Assembly (NCBI RefSeq): GCF_000340215.1
Contig: NW_006921547.1
Coordinates: 227,886-291,885, forward strand
Reading direction: 5' to 3'
Source of the DNA: Pseudocercospora fijiensis CIRAD86
Taxonomy: Eukaryota > Ascomycota > Dothideomycetes > Mycosphaerellales > Mycosphaerellaceae
DNA length: 64,000 nucleotides
The position numbers and the translations under genes are program-made. Positions 11,822-23,398 of the stretch are shown here, one piece after another. The stretch's first letter is position 1, and each line of letters starts with the position of its first letter. A model generated the notes under the pieces. That model searched no databases and was not told where the DNA came from. It worked only from the letters and a program-made list of their open reading frames with translations.

Positions 11822-12620
11822 TTAGAGCCGAAGGTAGGGCTATCTCTTTATATCTAACAGGTTCGGGTATATTAAAGGTAGTCTCTAGGTACGAATAGCT
11901 ATAACCGAAGCGAGGGCACGATAAGAGCCTACGATACGGACGATATAGAAGTATCTTAAGGGGCTATTACGACAAGCAGAGAAACCTCTTAACGAGGGCA
12001 TCGCTTTGACCCCGAAAAGCTACAAACCCTTAGGACTATTACAGCTTAGGGCCTAGTCTATAGCTATAGCTAGCTTCTAAGGACTCGGCTCCGGGTCGAA
12101 GACCTATTTAGTACCGCTTGCTCGAGATAAGCCCCGCCTAAGGAGGAGATAGACTAATTACCTATCGGCCTTACTTAGTTTGCTAAGACTATTAATTAAT
12201 AGCAAATACGGCTTGCAGGTCGGATAGCCGGGGAGTCCCCTATTAATCGGGTAGGGCGTTCCTAGATTCGCAGCCTCGCTTAGATAGTACTTAGCCTTCT
12301 ACTAGAAAAAGAAGGCTACCGCCCCCCCGCCTAGCTAAAGGAGATATAAGCTAGTTTCTAGGATCTAGGTATAAATAGAGATTATAGTCTCTCCCTCCGA
12401 GCGGCTTTCGTCTAATACTAAACTAAGCTCCTAGAGGTAGTTAGGCGACCCCTAGGAGGCTAAATCCTAATGCTACCCCGGGGGTAATACTAGAAGAAAT
12501 AGCCTAATATACTATTCTCTCGCGTAGCAACATTACAACAAACTAAATAAACTAAAGATACAAAAAAAAACAATTTCCTATAGCATTTCATTTTAACTAT
12601 TTTATAACAATCGAATAAGC
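11822..12620 (+). promoter_or_regulatory. Retroelement leader between LTR and gag
   Basis: About 800 bases between the LTR and the first recognisable gag residues. No primer-binding site could be matched with confidence because RIP has changed it. The last 100 bases before gag (about 12530-12600) are A-rich and keep several CpA steps that are nearly absent elsewhere. The segment includes the first CCCCGGGG palindrome (12467-12493). No coding frame is supported. Confidence 0.5.
12467..12493. promoter_or_regulatory. Palindrome P1, upstream of gag
   Basis: CTAATGCTACCCC followed by GGGGGTAATACTAG. The core TACCCC-G-GGGGTA is perfectly symmetric about one base, and the outer CTAAT/ATACTAG arms pair with two mismatches. 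It is close to the reverse complement of P3 at 19692-19720. Function is unknown; it is one of five such sites in this element. Confidence 0.75.
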
Positions 12621-15600
12621 TCTAACGGAAGCGAATATTACAAATTAGCAGAATCTTCGGAATCCGAAAACGCCCCTAATCCTATTAACGAAGAAATCAG
12701 GCGGCGACTAGTTAATATAAGTAAGCCTCCTACGCCTTCTACGCTAGAGGCGCTCTATAATATTATTATAAAGATAATAGAGAAGCAAACTAAACTTCTC
12801 CGTTAAAACAAGCGTCGCCCGCTAGAACTAGAGAGTACTACAAACCCCTTATTCGAAGGGTAGAACGCTATAGCATATATAGAGCGTTTTAAGGAAGGCC
12901 TAATTAAGTACGAGCTCGATAGAGAGTCCGACTAGTACAAGATCCGGTCCCTTACGAGGACTACTAGTACTAAGCTTTACCGAACCCTTAGAACCCTAGT
13001 TAGCTACCTAGAAAAGGACGACAAGTCTAATGCTAACTAGGAGATCTTTAAGTTAGCCTTTCTAAGGGAGTATCGGGAACGCGATAGCCGTCGTATTAAA
13101 GGTAGTTACGCGTAGCTCGAGACCCTCTACTTAGTAAGGCGTACTAAGGATAACGACCTAAAGGGGTATGTCCGCGAATTTGTCGAGTTAGCGGACGGCA
13201 TCGAGTAGAGTAACCTCGAGAACTCTTAGAGAACGAGGCTACTCCTCTAGGGATTACTATAGCCTATAGCTTAGCGTGTCTTCCGTCGCTATAAGCTTAG
13301 CGAGGCCGATCCTAAGAGCTTTAGGAAATACAAAGAGGTCCTAGTATATATTAAGGCCGATATTAATAGCACAGCCGATACGAGGAAGTTTATCTACGGC
13401 GAAGACCGGAATAACCTAGCGTAGGTTAGGAAAGAAGCCTTAGGAAGCAAGGGACCTAAGTTCCTTCCTAAATCGTAAAGTAGTCCTAAGACCGTAACTC
13501 CTACTATTACTAAGCACTCTTAGGATGTCGCGGACTTAGCTAAATCCCTAGCTTAGCTAAACCTAAATGCGAAAGCATTATAGCGAGTTAGGGAGGTTAT
13601 TAATGCTACTATACTAGGCGATATACTACTAGTCTACTAGGTTTTAGATCCTAACTACCCTAAAGCCCCTTTAGTAGATGTCTACGCTATACGGAAGATC
13701 TATTCTAACTTAGATAGCAAGTGCTAGATGTGTAGCGGGTTCAAATATATCTAATCGTCCTACCCTATCTAGAAAGAGCTTCTTAAAAGGAAGCTTATTA
13801 TACAAGTAAATAGCCGATTCTACTATATAGACACCGGCGACAAAATTGATTTCGAATAGGATCGGAGAGCCCCGAAGCTGCCTTAGCTAAAGACCCTTCT
13901 AGAAAAGAAGTATAGCGGCAAGATCGAGTTTAAGGACACTAGGAACAGTACCCTCGCCGCTATTGCTAAACGAGAAACTTAGAAGGTTAGGGCAAAACAG
14001 GTTAAGGAACGGAGTAGTAATAGTACTACTAAGCCTATTAAGGTTAACTTTGTTTCTTAGGATCCAGACGCAGTTACTAATGTTTACGCGGTTACTAAGA
14101 ACAGTATCGATGTCTACGCTGCTATACGGTCTTAGACCTAGTCCTAAAGCAAGGGCAAGAGCCCTTAGAACCCTACTCGCCCTAGTACGGTAGCCCCTAC
14201 TAGGGTACTAAAGAACAAGGCGGCCGACAAGGCTAAGCAATAGCGAGAGTTAACCGCTAAAACTAAGACTCTCTAGATAGCTACAGACCGTGCTACCCGA
14301 TCTAGTACCGTACCTAGCACTATACCTAGCACCCTACCTATAGAAAGCCTAGTCGTCCTAGAGACTCTAGAGGTCGATATAGAGGATGTTACTACCGACA
14401 TTAGTAGTACCCTAGGTCTAGCTAACCTACCGGCCTATAAGCGAAAGTTATCCGATCTAAAGAGCTTTCGCTTTAATAGGTATATAAAAAAGTATAGTAC
14501 TAGCCTAGCTAACTCCTTAGATACAAAGGCAAACGCTCTCTTCTAGGCTTTATAGTTCCTAGACCTTAAGTCTAATGTGTCTATAGGAGAGCTACTAGTA
14601 TACGGTTTGCCTACTAACCTATTCTAGAGCCGAATCCCTAACGATACTACCTTTATAAAAGACCTCGCTGCCCTCCGAAGGAAATAGGGATAAGAAGACT
14701 ATATCGACGTCTCTTCCCTATAGTTCCTTCCTAAATTTTTAGATGCCTAAGAGTTAGTAGAAGGCGAATCGGTAACCTACGAGAACTAAGAGACTATCGA
14801 TAATGCTAACGAAGAGAGAGTTAAAAAGATAGGCCGAGGGAATAGTAATAATCCCGACCCTGCTCTAGTTTTAGTCTCTATTAAGGCTATCCGGTTTACT
14901 AGCTAATAAATCGGTCGAGTAGGACCTCCTCGACCTAAGGAACTTTATTCTATCCCTAATAATATAGACCTTTCCGCAGTTACCTATTCCTTCGCCGTCG
15001 TTCCCGCTATCTATATTTAAGTTACTATCGGGAGCTATAGTTAATAGATACTAGCAATGCTTAATAATAGTTCGGAGTTACTTATTATAAGTAAGCGTTA
15101 GGCTAAACAACTTAGGCTGCTAATAAATAGAGACATTTCCCTCGGCATATAGGGAGTAAATAGGGAGGTTGCGCTAGTAGGTGCTTACTACAATGTTATA
15201 GTAGACGCCTTCGGTATATACTTTTCCTTTACCTTCTAGATTGCCGCCGACCTAAACACGCTAATTATTCTAGGTCGACTATAGTCTCGTATAACCCGAG
15301 GTATTTAGCGCAACTGCGACGATAGCTCCTAGGAGGGAACTATTACTAACTAGAAGGGCAACCGAGTCGTATTTACTAGTTATGTCGGCAATACTAGCTA
15401 CAAGTCCTACGAGGATATCCTTGCTACTTCTAGACGGTCTTCGGGAAACGCTACGGCGCGGTTATAAGACCGGCAATCTGCGCTATAAGTTAGTATAGCT
15501 TAAATAGGTCATTTCTAGAAGTGCGCCGCTCCGTACGTTAAGGCAAGTTTCTAGGTTCTATACTAAGAAGACGAGTGCTCGAAGCGATAGCGAGTATAAT

Positions 15601-15700
15601 ACAACGACTACCTATACCTACTACGCAAGTTAAGGTAATAATACTATCGCAAGTATTATTACCGGACGCGGGTCTACCCGAACTAACCAATTAGAGCGCG
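12620..15700 (+). pseudogene. gag-pro: Gypsy gag and protease region, copy 1
   Basis: One frame runs from about 12.62 kb through a structural gag domain (PLFEG-NAIAYIERFKEGL near 12.85 kb and KGYVREFVELADGIE near 13.17 kb). It then passes a retroviral zinc knuckle near 13.72 kb whose first two Cys remain, while the His and last Cys positions now read Tyr, as expected for CAT to TAT and TGC to TAC. Near 15.05 kb the same frame reaches a retropepsin-like site, MLNNSSELLIISKR, where the catalytic Asp of the family's D-S/T-G has become Asn. Stops are almost all TAG. Gag would package the RNA and protease would cut the polyprotein; both are dead here. The frame then approaches the offset RT frame around palindrome P2. 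Confidence 0.8.
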
Positions 15701-15704
15701 AGTC

Positions 15705-15729
15705 TAATACTATCCCGGGGGTGTTATTA
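15705..15729. promoter_or_regulatory. Palindrome P2, at the protease-RT frame junction
   Basis: TAATACTATCCC followed by GGGGGTGTTATTA. It is nearly identical to P4 (20000-20026) apart from one RIP-type change, and it is conserved in the second Gypsy copy at 27607-27631. It lies where the gag-protease frame and the RT frame, which differ by one base, overlap. Confidence 0.75.
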
Positions 15730-18700
15730 CGAATCTAACGTTTTCGCCGGCGTTATAAATTAGGACTACTAGTTGTATACCTATCGACTTAAGGAAACTT
15801 CTAAAGAGGTTTACGCGCTGTTTTGTTACGCTAATCTCTAGGCCTAGCGATAAAGAGAGAGAGCTCGGGTTCGATAATCGATTAGTATATATACCCTATA
15901 TAAAAGGGTAGCCGACAAGATTAAGCCCGTAAAGGGTAGCGTATACATTACCGATAGGTCTAATCCTAGCGGAAATCCTAACTAGCGACAGAAGTGCCTT
16001 AATTAGGAGGCGATACTACTACCTAGGGATAGTCCGTACGATTAGAAATACATTACTAAAAAGTTCTCTACTATCCCTAGGGGGTTAAGGCTAATAGAGG
16101 AGAGGCTTGCGAAAATCAAACCTAGTATCGAGCTTTCGGATCGTAAACTAGATTTGCTATACGAGCTTCTATACAATCGCGAGGCCGTATTAGTATATAA
16201 CTTCACTTACCTAGGCAGAATAAATCCGGAGGTTACCCCTCCGTAGAGGATCCGAACGATCGAATATAAGCCTTAGGCCTACCTAGGGTTCAAGCTAAAC
16301 CTAAGCCTACGAGGTATAGTTAAGGACATAATACGACAGCGTGTAAAGGCTAGTACCTTAGAACCTTCCTATACCTCGTATCGCAATCTATACTTCCTAG
16401 TTTAGAAGAAGACAGCTCCTAGGGAGCTAAAGAAGTACCGCCTAATTAACGCTATATAAAAGTTTAATACGGTTACGATTAGAGATACTAACCTTCCTCC
16501 GGAGACTAATAGGTTCTCGGAAGCCTTTGCTAACTGTGTTATAGCCTTACTAGTTAACGTTTTCTCGGGCTACGACTAAATTCCTCTCTACCCTAATAGT
16601 TAGGACCTTACTAGTTTCGAGATACCTCTTAGGCTATATAGACAAACTACCCTTCCCTAAGGGGCAACTAACTCCGTAGCCTAGTTCGTTCGCATTATAA
16701 ACTAAGTCCTCGTAGCCTATATCTCCTATATAGCGATACCTTTCCTCGACGATATCGGTATTAAGGGCTCTAAAACTAGGTACGACAATAAAGAAGTAGA
16801 GCCTAGTATCCGTAGGTTCTTTCTCGAATACATTTAGAACCTCGATAGTGTCCTCTACGACCTAGAGCGAGCTAACCTAACGGTATATAGGGAGAAGCTT
16901 TAGCTCCTATATAAACGAATAAACATTGTCGGGTTTGTAACTAATAAGAACGGCCGCTATCCTAATAATATACGGGTCCTAAAGATAGTATCCTAGCCGG
17001 ATCCTACCTATTAGAAGGATGTCCGAACCTAGCTTAGAGTAGTCTCCTACTTCCGTATCTAGGTCGAGAACTTTGTATTAGTATATAAGCCCTTATACGC
17101 CTTACTTAAGAAGGATGCTAAATTCGAATAGACCTCCGTTTACTAAGCGGCTAAGGACACGGTAACTAAGGTACTCGTTAGCGCACCTATACTAATATCT
17201 ATTAACTACTTAGAGGGTACGGGTTTAATAATTATTGCTATTAACTCGAGCGGGGAAGGCTATAGCGAGATACTAATATAGTATAATCGTAAAGAACTAT
17301 CTTTACGATACCCTATCCGGTACGACTTAGGGCTATAGAAACCGATCGAGGCCCGGTACGATACTAGTAAGCGAGAATGCCTTAGAGTCTATAAGGCTCT
17401 AAAGAAGTTCCGACTATAGCTCTTTAGTGTGTTCTTTCGCTTAGAAATCGATGCTTAGACGCTAGTCTATTAGCTTAACTATATAGCCTCCGACCTACTA
17501 AACTCTACGATAGCTCGGTAGGTTGCCTAGATCTATTTATTTGATTTCGACGTCTTCTACGTTCCTAGTAAGAAGCATACTAGACCGGATAGCCTTTCTA
17601 GAAGGCCCGCTATAGAAGAGGACATCGCCGAGATAATAGAAGAAGAGGATATCGATACGGTAATTAACCGCACCTTCTTCGCTACCTTCTATATTAATGC
17701 TATACTAGCGATTACTAGGCCTGCTACCGACGACTAACCTAGCGACTAGCCTAGTAACTAGCCCGACGAGAGCCCTACTACTAACGATAACGACTAGGCT
17801 AAAGCTAAGGCAAATAAACTAGAGAGAGATAATATCCTTAATAGGGTCTACTCCGACGACTCCTATTATATCGCCTACTTCCTAACCTATACGAAGAAAG
17901 CGCCTAGCCTATTAAAGAGTTAATACCGTCGGGTTATTCGCTATTCTCGACGATTCCTAGTTAAAGATCGAATCCTTTAGCGATAAGCGATAGTTAATAT
18001 ACCTCTCTAGCGTATTATTAACGACCTAGCAGCCCGATAAGAGATCCTTCGTTCCGTTTACGATAAGCTCGGCTACTAGGCGGCGGAGGGCACCTTCGAT
18101 ATCCTTCGTCGGCGCTACTAGTAGGACGGCGTATAGGCTAATGTCTCCCGCTACTATAAGAGCTGTCCTAAGTGCAATTTTAGGAATAGCTACCGACGTC
18201 TAGGAGAGCTGCGTATTCCTACTACCTAATTAGTCGGAGAGCGATAGTATAGCGATAGGGTCTATCTTAGTCGCAATAATAGCTTGTATATTATTCGAGA
18301 GAGTCTTTCTCGGTAGCCGGAGGCCTATTATTTCTACAAGGGCTACGGCGCTATTAATGCTCGTAATATAGCTACCTTCCTATTTAAGGATCTGTTTTAC
18401 CGCTAGGGAACACCTTACGAGATTATCTTAGACAACGCTACGAACAATATAGCTAAAGAAGTTTAAGCGCTACTTATTTCGTATAGGGCGAAAAACGTTC
18501 GTATCTCCCCGTACTATCCCTAGTCGAATGCTATTATTAAGCGTAGCTATCGGTCTTTAATTAATGCCCTATCTAAGATAACTAATAGAGGGGACAGGTC
18601 CGTTCCTATCTCTACCTACGTTCTAGCCCTTTTCTAGGCAGATCGAACTACTATTGTCGATACGACTAGACTTACGCTAGTAGAGCTTATAATTAGGAGG

Positions 18701-19452
18701 GACGCCGTTCTTCCTATTAAGTTGTCCTATCGCACGTATAGCGTTTACGATTAGGGATCTATTCGTACGAGGGCAGATCTCCTTACCCTACGGGCTAAGG
18801 CTCTTAAGGATATAACTACGACTTCTTAGGAGGGTCTTACTCGATAACGGCGCCTTCGTAAAGAGGCTAAGCAGTATTTTGATAACTATAATGCTATTAA
18901 TTAGGAACCTCTAAAGGTTAGCGATATAGTCCTTCTATACCGGTCGGAGCTAGAATATAGTTACTCCTATAAGCTAGCCTTTAAATAGAAAGGGCCTTAC
19001 CGAGTATAGGAGGTCTATTACGATAGTTCTACGTACCGTCTTTAGGAACTTAATAGTACTACCTTAAAGCACTCGCACCCCCGGGCTAACCTAAAGAAAG
19101 TCGTCGAATTAAGAGAGCCTACCTACCCTCCCCCGACCGAGGAGGAAGTTAATGCCTCTATAGACCCTCTACCTACCTTAGATACCTATCGAGAGGAGGA
19201 TCCTACCGCGATTATAGATCCTATTCTGCCCGATAACTATACGCATCCCTAGATACGTCTTAGTAAGCTATTAGGAATGACTTATAAAGAAAGGGAGGGT
19301 TATATACGTATTAATTACGCGTAGAGCATTTCCGATATTAATTCCGATAGTAAACTAGACTTCTAGCTATCTAACTCTAACTCCGAAGAGGAGCTCGACT
19401 AGTCTAGCGACGAAGACCGCCTAGAATTATAGCTAGATCCCGAGACTAAATA
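15730..19452 (+). pseudogene. pol: Gypsy pol: reverse transcriptase, RNase H, integrase, copy 1
   Basis: The frame is offset by one from gag-protease. The RT region has KKYRLINAI and RDTNLPP (16.43-16.5 kb) and the catalytic box FLDD at 16742-16753, which is intact. An RNase H region follows (YALLKKDAKFE near 17.1 kb, then DSLSRRP near 17.59 kb). The integrase has a zinc-finger remnant (KSCPKCNF near 18.17 kb), a core Asp in ILDNATNN near 18.43 kb, and a site where the expected catalytic Glu now reads Lys (IIKRSYRS, AAG at 18539-18541). The C-terminus is acidic and I see no chromodomain. Stops are mainly TAG. It would have copied the element RNA into DNA and inserted it. The termination codon is near 19450. 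Confidence 0.88.
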
Positions 19453-19691
19453 ATTGCTTATCTTTCCCTACCTCTACTATGTTATTTTCCTTGCCTTCTC
19501 CGCGCTATTAATATAGTGCCGCCCTATAGCTTCAGTCCTTACTACTTGTTCCTACGGTATTAATGCTTATAGTTATTGCCCTCTTTTGCTTTTACTTTGT
19601 CTATTGTTTTACTCTTTAGCCTTCGAGATATTGCTATAACTTTATTCCTTTACTCTTGTTTCCTTAGATAGAACTATACGAGGCGTATTTT

Positions 19692-19720
19692 CCTAATAAT
19701 ACCCCGGGGGTAGCATTAGG
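19692..19720. promoter_or_regulatory. Palindrome P3, downstream of pol
   Basis: CCTAATAATACCCC followed by GGGGGTAGCATTAGG: eight outer bases (CCTAATxx/xxATTAGG) and the core TACCCC/GGGGTA pair, with two central mismatches on each side. Read in reverse it matches P1, so P1 and P3 bracket gag-pol in inverted orientation. Confidence 0.75.
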
Positions 19721-19828
19721 AAAATAGCCGAACCTAACCCTCTCCCTTCCTAGCTCTTAGATAGACATAGCAACCTAGGCCGATAGCCTCTAAGAATAGG
19801 GACCTTAGGCTATTAAGCTTAGCGTTTA

Positions 19829-19850
19829 GAAGAAGGAAGAAGGAAGAAGG
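19829..19850 (+). other. Internal 22-base polypurine tract in a hairpin loop
   Basis: An uninterrupted purine run made of GAAGAAG/GAAGAAGG units, flanked by the 7-bp inverted repeat GCGTTTA/TAAACGC. It resembles a central polypurine tract or a leftover 3' primer site, but the element's working tract is the one at 23384-23398. Confidence 0.5.
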
Positions 19851-19999
19851 TAAACGCATAGACTACCTTTACGTACTTGCTAATATAAAAGGGTAATGCT
19901 ATATCTATAACGGCAGTGCTATAGGCTAACGCACTAACGAATTAGCTGCGCTAGGCCTAGGCGACTTGCTCCTCGTTACCGAGTATCTCTAGAGAAAAG

Positions 20000-20026
20000 C
20001 TAATACTACCCCGGGGGTGTTATTAG
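20000..20026. promoter_or_regulatory. Palindrome P4, upstream of ORF2
   Basis: CTAATACTACCCC followed by GGGGGTGTTATTAG. The outer CTAATA/TATTAG arms and the CCCC/GGGG core pair. It is the best-preserved member and has the same orientation as P2. Confidence 0.78.
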
Positions 20027-20443
20027 TCCCGCTAGCCTTACTACTATAGATTTCTACTAGGGACTCGAACTGACTAGTTATATTTCGAGTACGCGAGAGT
20101 CTACGATAGCTAAAGTTTAATAAAAGGCGCGTAGTCGCTACTAGTAATTAGCTAGATCGATTATTAAACTTTAGCCTATCCTAATAATAAAGAAGTCTCG
20201 TATATAGCTTCACTTTTATATATAGCCGTTATCTGTTTGCTTTACTAGCGCGGAATATATAGACTACGTTACCTTCGTACTATATTTAAAGCGAGCTTCC
20301 TAAGCTCCTTCTTCTACTCGATTACTAACTAACTCGCTACCGCCTAACTACCCCCCCCTTCTATCTAAACCCTTTAATTATTATTATTAAGCAACGAACA
20401 CACTTACAAACTCGTTTACAACCTACTTCCGCTTCGGTCGACT

Positions 20444-23257
20444 ATGTCTTCCGGCGCCCCGAATCCGCTAGGCGCTAGCAGTAGCAACGACCTACCTGCC
20501 CCTATTAACCTAAGCCTAGCCGCCCTAGTTCCGATCGAAGCCCTATCCGATAGCGCCTTAGCTACTACAACTAGCCTCGAGCACTACTTCTAGATCGTTA
20601 CCGCCCTTAAAGACCCTTAAGAGAAGATCTAGAACGCTCGTACCCTACTACGCGTTATTAATAGGAATATTAAGAAGGCTACTATCTTAGTTGCGTACGG
20701 TATAAATAACTTGCGTTAGTCTATCGGTAAGCGTATCTTTAAGCGCGAGGTTCTTAACGATATAGATATCGAACAAGCCTTTCCTATCGTCTATAGCCTC
20801 GAAACAGCTAGTACCTAGATTCGTTTGCGCTTTAAGACCCTCGACTAGGCCTTCGAACATTAGGGAGAACTAAGCAGTCTTCCTAAGAGCCTTATTAACT
20901 TCGCCTACGGTAGACAAGAACGTGCTAAGTAGGTCTCTTCGTTCGTTAATAAGTACAAGGTCCGTCGTTAAGGCGCCGAACACCTTTCCTATACTATAAT
21001 CTATCGCGTATATACCGCTAGTAAGAAGGTAGGCAAGCAGCTACTTAACTTGTCCTTTACGCTTAACGACTTTACGACAGCCTACTAGAAGAAGTACTAC
21101 GATGCGATTGTCTAGGTCGATCTTAACGTATAGACAACTAAGGATCTACTAAAAGAGAAGGGCTGTCGCATTAATAGTATAGGCTTTATTATTAAGGGTT
21201 AAGAGGCTCCTATCGTTAATGTCCTTAAACGCAAGGCTCTTCGCCTAGAAACCGAGGCCGATACGGCTACTAGTCTTGCGCTCGCTATAGAAATATAGGC
21301 TAAAGATCGTCGCTCGACCCGCAACCGTAAGGTCCCTTAAGAAGTTTAAGACGAGCGCGCTAAGGCCGAAGCAGCGCGCAAGAAGGCATTGTACACTCGC
21401 TAGGCCCTCCGTAAGGCTACTAAGAAGTATAGCACTCCTTCTAGTACCGACTATAGTACTAACTATAGTACTAACTATAGTAACTCGGATCTTAATATAC
21501 TAGATATACTACTAGAAGATATCTCCTCCGAAGGGTCCTTTAGCGAGCGTAGAGATAGAGGCCTCTCGCCGATCCTATTAACTAAGAACATCTATAGTTC
21601 TTATAAGGGCGACTCTATTACGCACCTTATTACTAATATCGATATAGTTCCTAAAGCCGATATAGGCAAAGCTCCTACCGCCCTATCTATCTATTAATAG
21701 CTCGACGACCTTAGTAAGCTAGGTAAAGAGCGGTTTACTATATATGCTAACTATATTAAGAAGGCCGCTAAGGTCTATAGTCTTTACGCTAGTGCTAAGA
21801 CGAGTATTCTTATCGGTCGCCTATTAAAGATTAGACGCGAGATCGCTAATTAGGATGCCTTTACTGCCCTTAAGACTAGTTATACTAACTAGTTTCCTAG
21901 ACGCCCTACTGCCGCCCCGACCTCCCTAGGACTCTACGTATTCAACCCTACTAGTACTATTACTCGCGATCTTACGCTAACTAAGCGTCGGTGCAAGTTA
22001 ATTACTAGTATTCTCGGCTAAGGCACTTCCTTCGACCGCTTTCGTTAGACTAGTAATGCTATCTTCCCTCGAGTCTTCGGTTAGATATAGTCGCCTTATA
22101 GAGCGTACCTTCCTCTTATCGTCGACCTAATATAGGAGGAGTTTCGCATATTCTTTTAGTATATACGTAAACTGCCTAAGTCTAAGCAGGAAGGCCGTAA
22201 TGCCCTTTAAACCTATAGAGTAAGCAACTAAGTCGTCTATTAGTATCCCGCCTTGTAGCTCTTAGCTGTTACCCTTCGACGTAATTACGTATACGAGCTT
22301 ATCTCCGTCCCTAAGCCTACTAAGTACTTTAAGGTAGGTAATAGCGGTTATAAGAACTGCCCTACTAAGGAAACTTCTCGTCTCGGATAAGATATAGTTA
22401 AGCTCGCAGCTAGTAAGGGTGCTAGCTATCTACGTATTAAGGTTTCTCTTATATCTAAAGATAAGACCGCCTATTTAACTATTATCGAGGGTATATACGA
22501 ACTAGAGGTCTTCGAGAACTAGGTTAAGAAGCTTAATACTCGTAGCCTAGTTCTACTAAACAAGATTAGCAAGCTTACTAATAAGTACCTTACTAACGAC
22601 GACCTCGGCTATATGTTCGATAGTTAGCCTAACGAAGGCGAGGTAGCTTAGTAGATCCTTAACCCTCTAAAGGAATGCGAAGTCTCTATTTAGATACTAT
22701 ATCTTCCGTATAGTAACCTAAAGCCCGAGAGCGACCGTATGTCTATCGACCTAGGCTACTCTCGTATTATCGACAGTACTAAGATTAAGGGCTACGATAA
22801 CCTAACCGTCGCTAACGTTGCTAAGGCGCACCGCAATCTAACCGCCCTTCTAGGTTCTAATACCTTCGTACCGTTCGCCTTCCCTACCGCTATCTTAGTC
22901 GAAGGCCTTAGTTGCATTTCCGATGCCCTAGTCGGTAGAATTCCTTAGTTAAGTTACGTTGTTTAGAACGAAGTTAAACAAATCCTCTAGTTTAGTAAGG
23001 AGGAGCTTAAGACCTATCTACGCGAGTAGGAGAAGGCCGTATAGGACAAGGCTACTAATCTCCTCGATAATTAAGCTTACTTCGAGGTAGAGTACTTTAG
23101 TACTAATAGCTTTAATACCTATAGAGGAGTTTAGAGGAGTCGACTAGCTAATAAGGTTATTGCTAGTAAGGATTACGGTACATTAAAGCAGCAGTAAGTC
23201 AGCGTAGTAGATTAGATACTTAGGAAGTTGTTTTTATATATTAATAGGATCTAGGAA
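20444..23257 (+). pseudogene. ORF2 of the 12.1-kb element, unknown function, about 930 codons
   Basis: The ATG at 20444 opens a frame that stays coding-like for about 2.8 kb, broken only by TAG or TAA at likely Gln and Trp positions. It lies after pol and before the polypurine tract and right LTR, so it is part of the element and in the position where env sits in retroviruses. The N-terminus is polar (Ser, Pro, Asn). About 21.1-21.4 kb is rich in Lys, Arg and Glu, followed by a Ser/Thr/Tyr/Asn-rich linker near 21.45 kb. The second half is helical, with ANYIKKAAKVYSLYASAKTS near 21.75 kb. A late segment (22739-22948) keeps an uninterrupted 69-codon run. I see no signal peptide, no clear membrane anchor and no known catalytic motif. 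It is bracketed by palindromes P4 and P5. I do not recognise the family; a DNA- or RNA-binding accessory protein is possible but unsupported. Confidence 0.65.
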
Positions 23258-23282
23258 CAATACTACCCCGGGGATATTATTG
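23258..23282. promoter_or_regulatory. Palindrome P5, downstream of ORF2
   Basis: CAATACTACCCC followed by GGGGATATTATTG. The outer CAATA/TATTG arms and CCCC/GGGG core pair. Differences from P4 are of the G-to-A and TG-to-TA type, so RIP can explain them. Confidence 0.72.
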
Positions 23283-23383
23283 CGGAGTTTCTAAAAAATA
23301 GCCTTAGCTAAGATGCCTAAGGTGCCCTATATAACTGTTTGTTTGTTTTAAGCGCGCAATGTAAAGCGTGTCTAGTTAGACAC

Positions 23384-23398
23384 GAAGAAAGGGAGGGA
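23384..23398 (+). other. Polypurine tract of the 12.1-kb element
   Basis: GAAGAAAGGGAGGGA lies directly before the right LTR, where second-strand DNA synthesis is primed in LTR retroelements. It confirms that ORF2 lies inside the element. Confidence 0.8.

Larger units (their letters stand above)
19453..20443 (+). promoter_or_regulatory. Spacer between pol and ORF2, with two palindromes
   Basis: This non-coding kilobase separates pol from the second ORF. It holds palindromes P3 and P4 and, at 19829-19850, a 22-base all-purine run (GAAGAAGG repeats) framed by GCGTTTA (19822-19828) and TAAACGC (19851-19857). The last 60 bases before the ATG keep several CpA steps (ACACACTTACAAACTC), as does the leader before gag. 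It probably served as the leader of ORF2. Confidence 0.5.

Noticed and set aside
13963..14193. Open frame of 76 codons inside gag
   Set aside because: Out of frame with the zinc-knuckle and protease frame; Leu/Arg-rich shadow.
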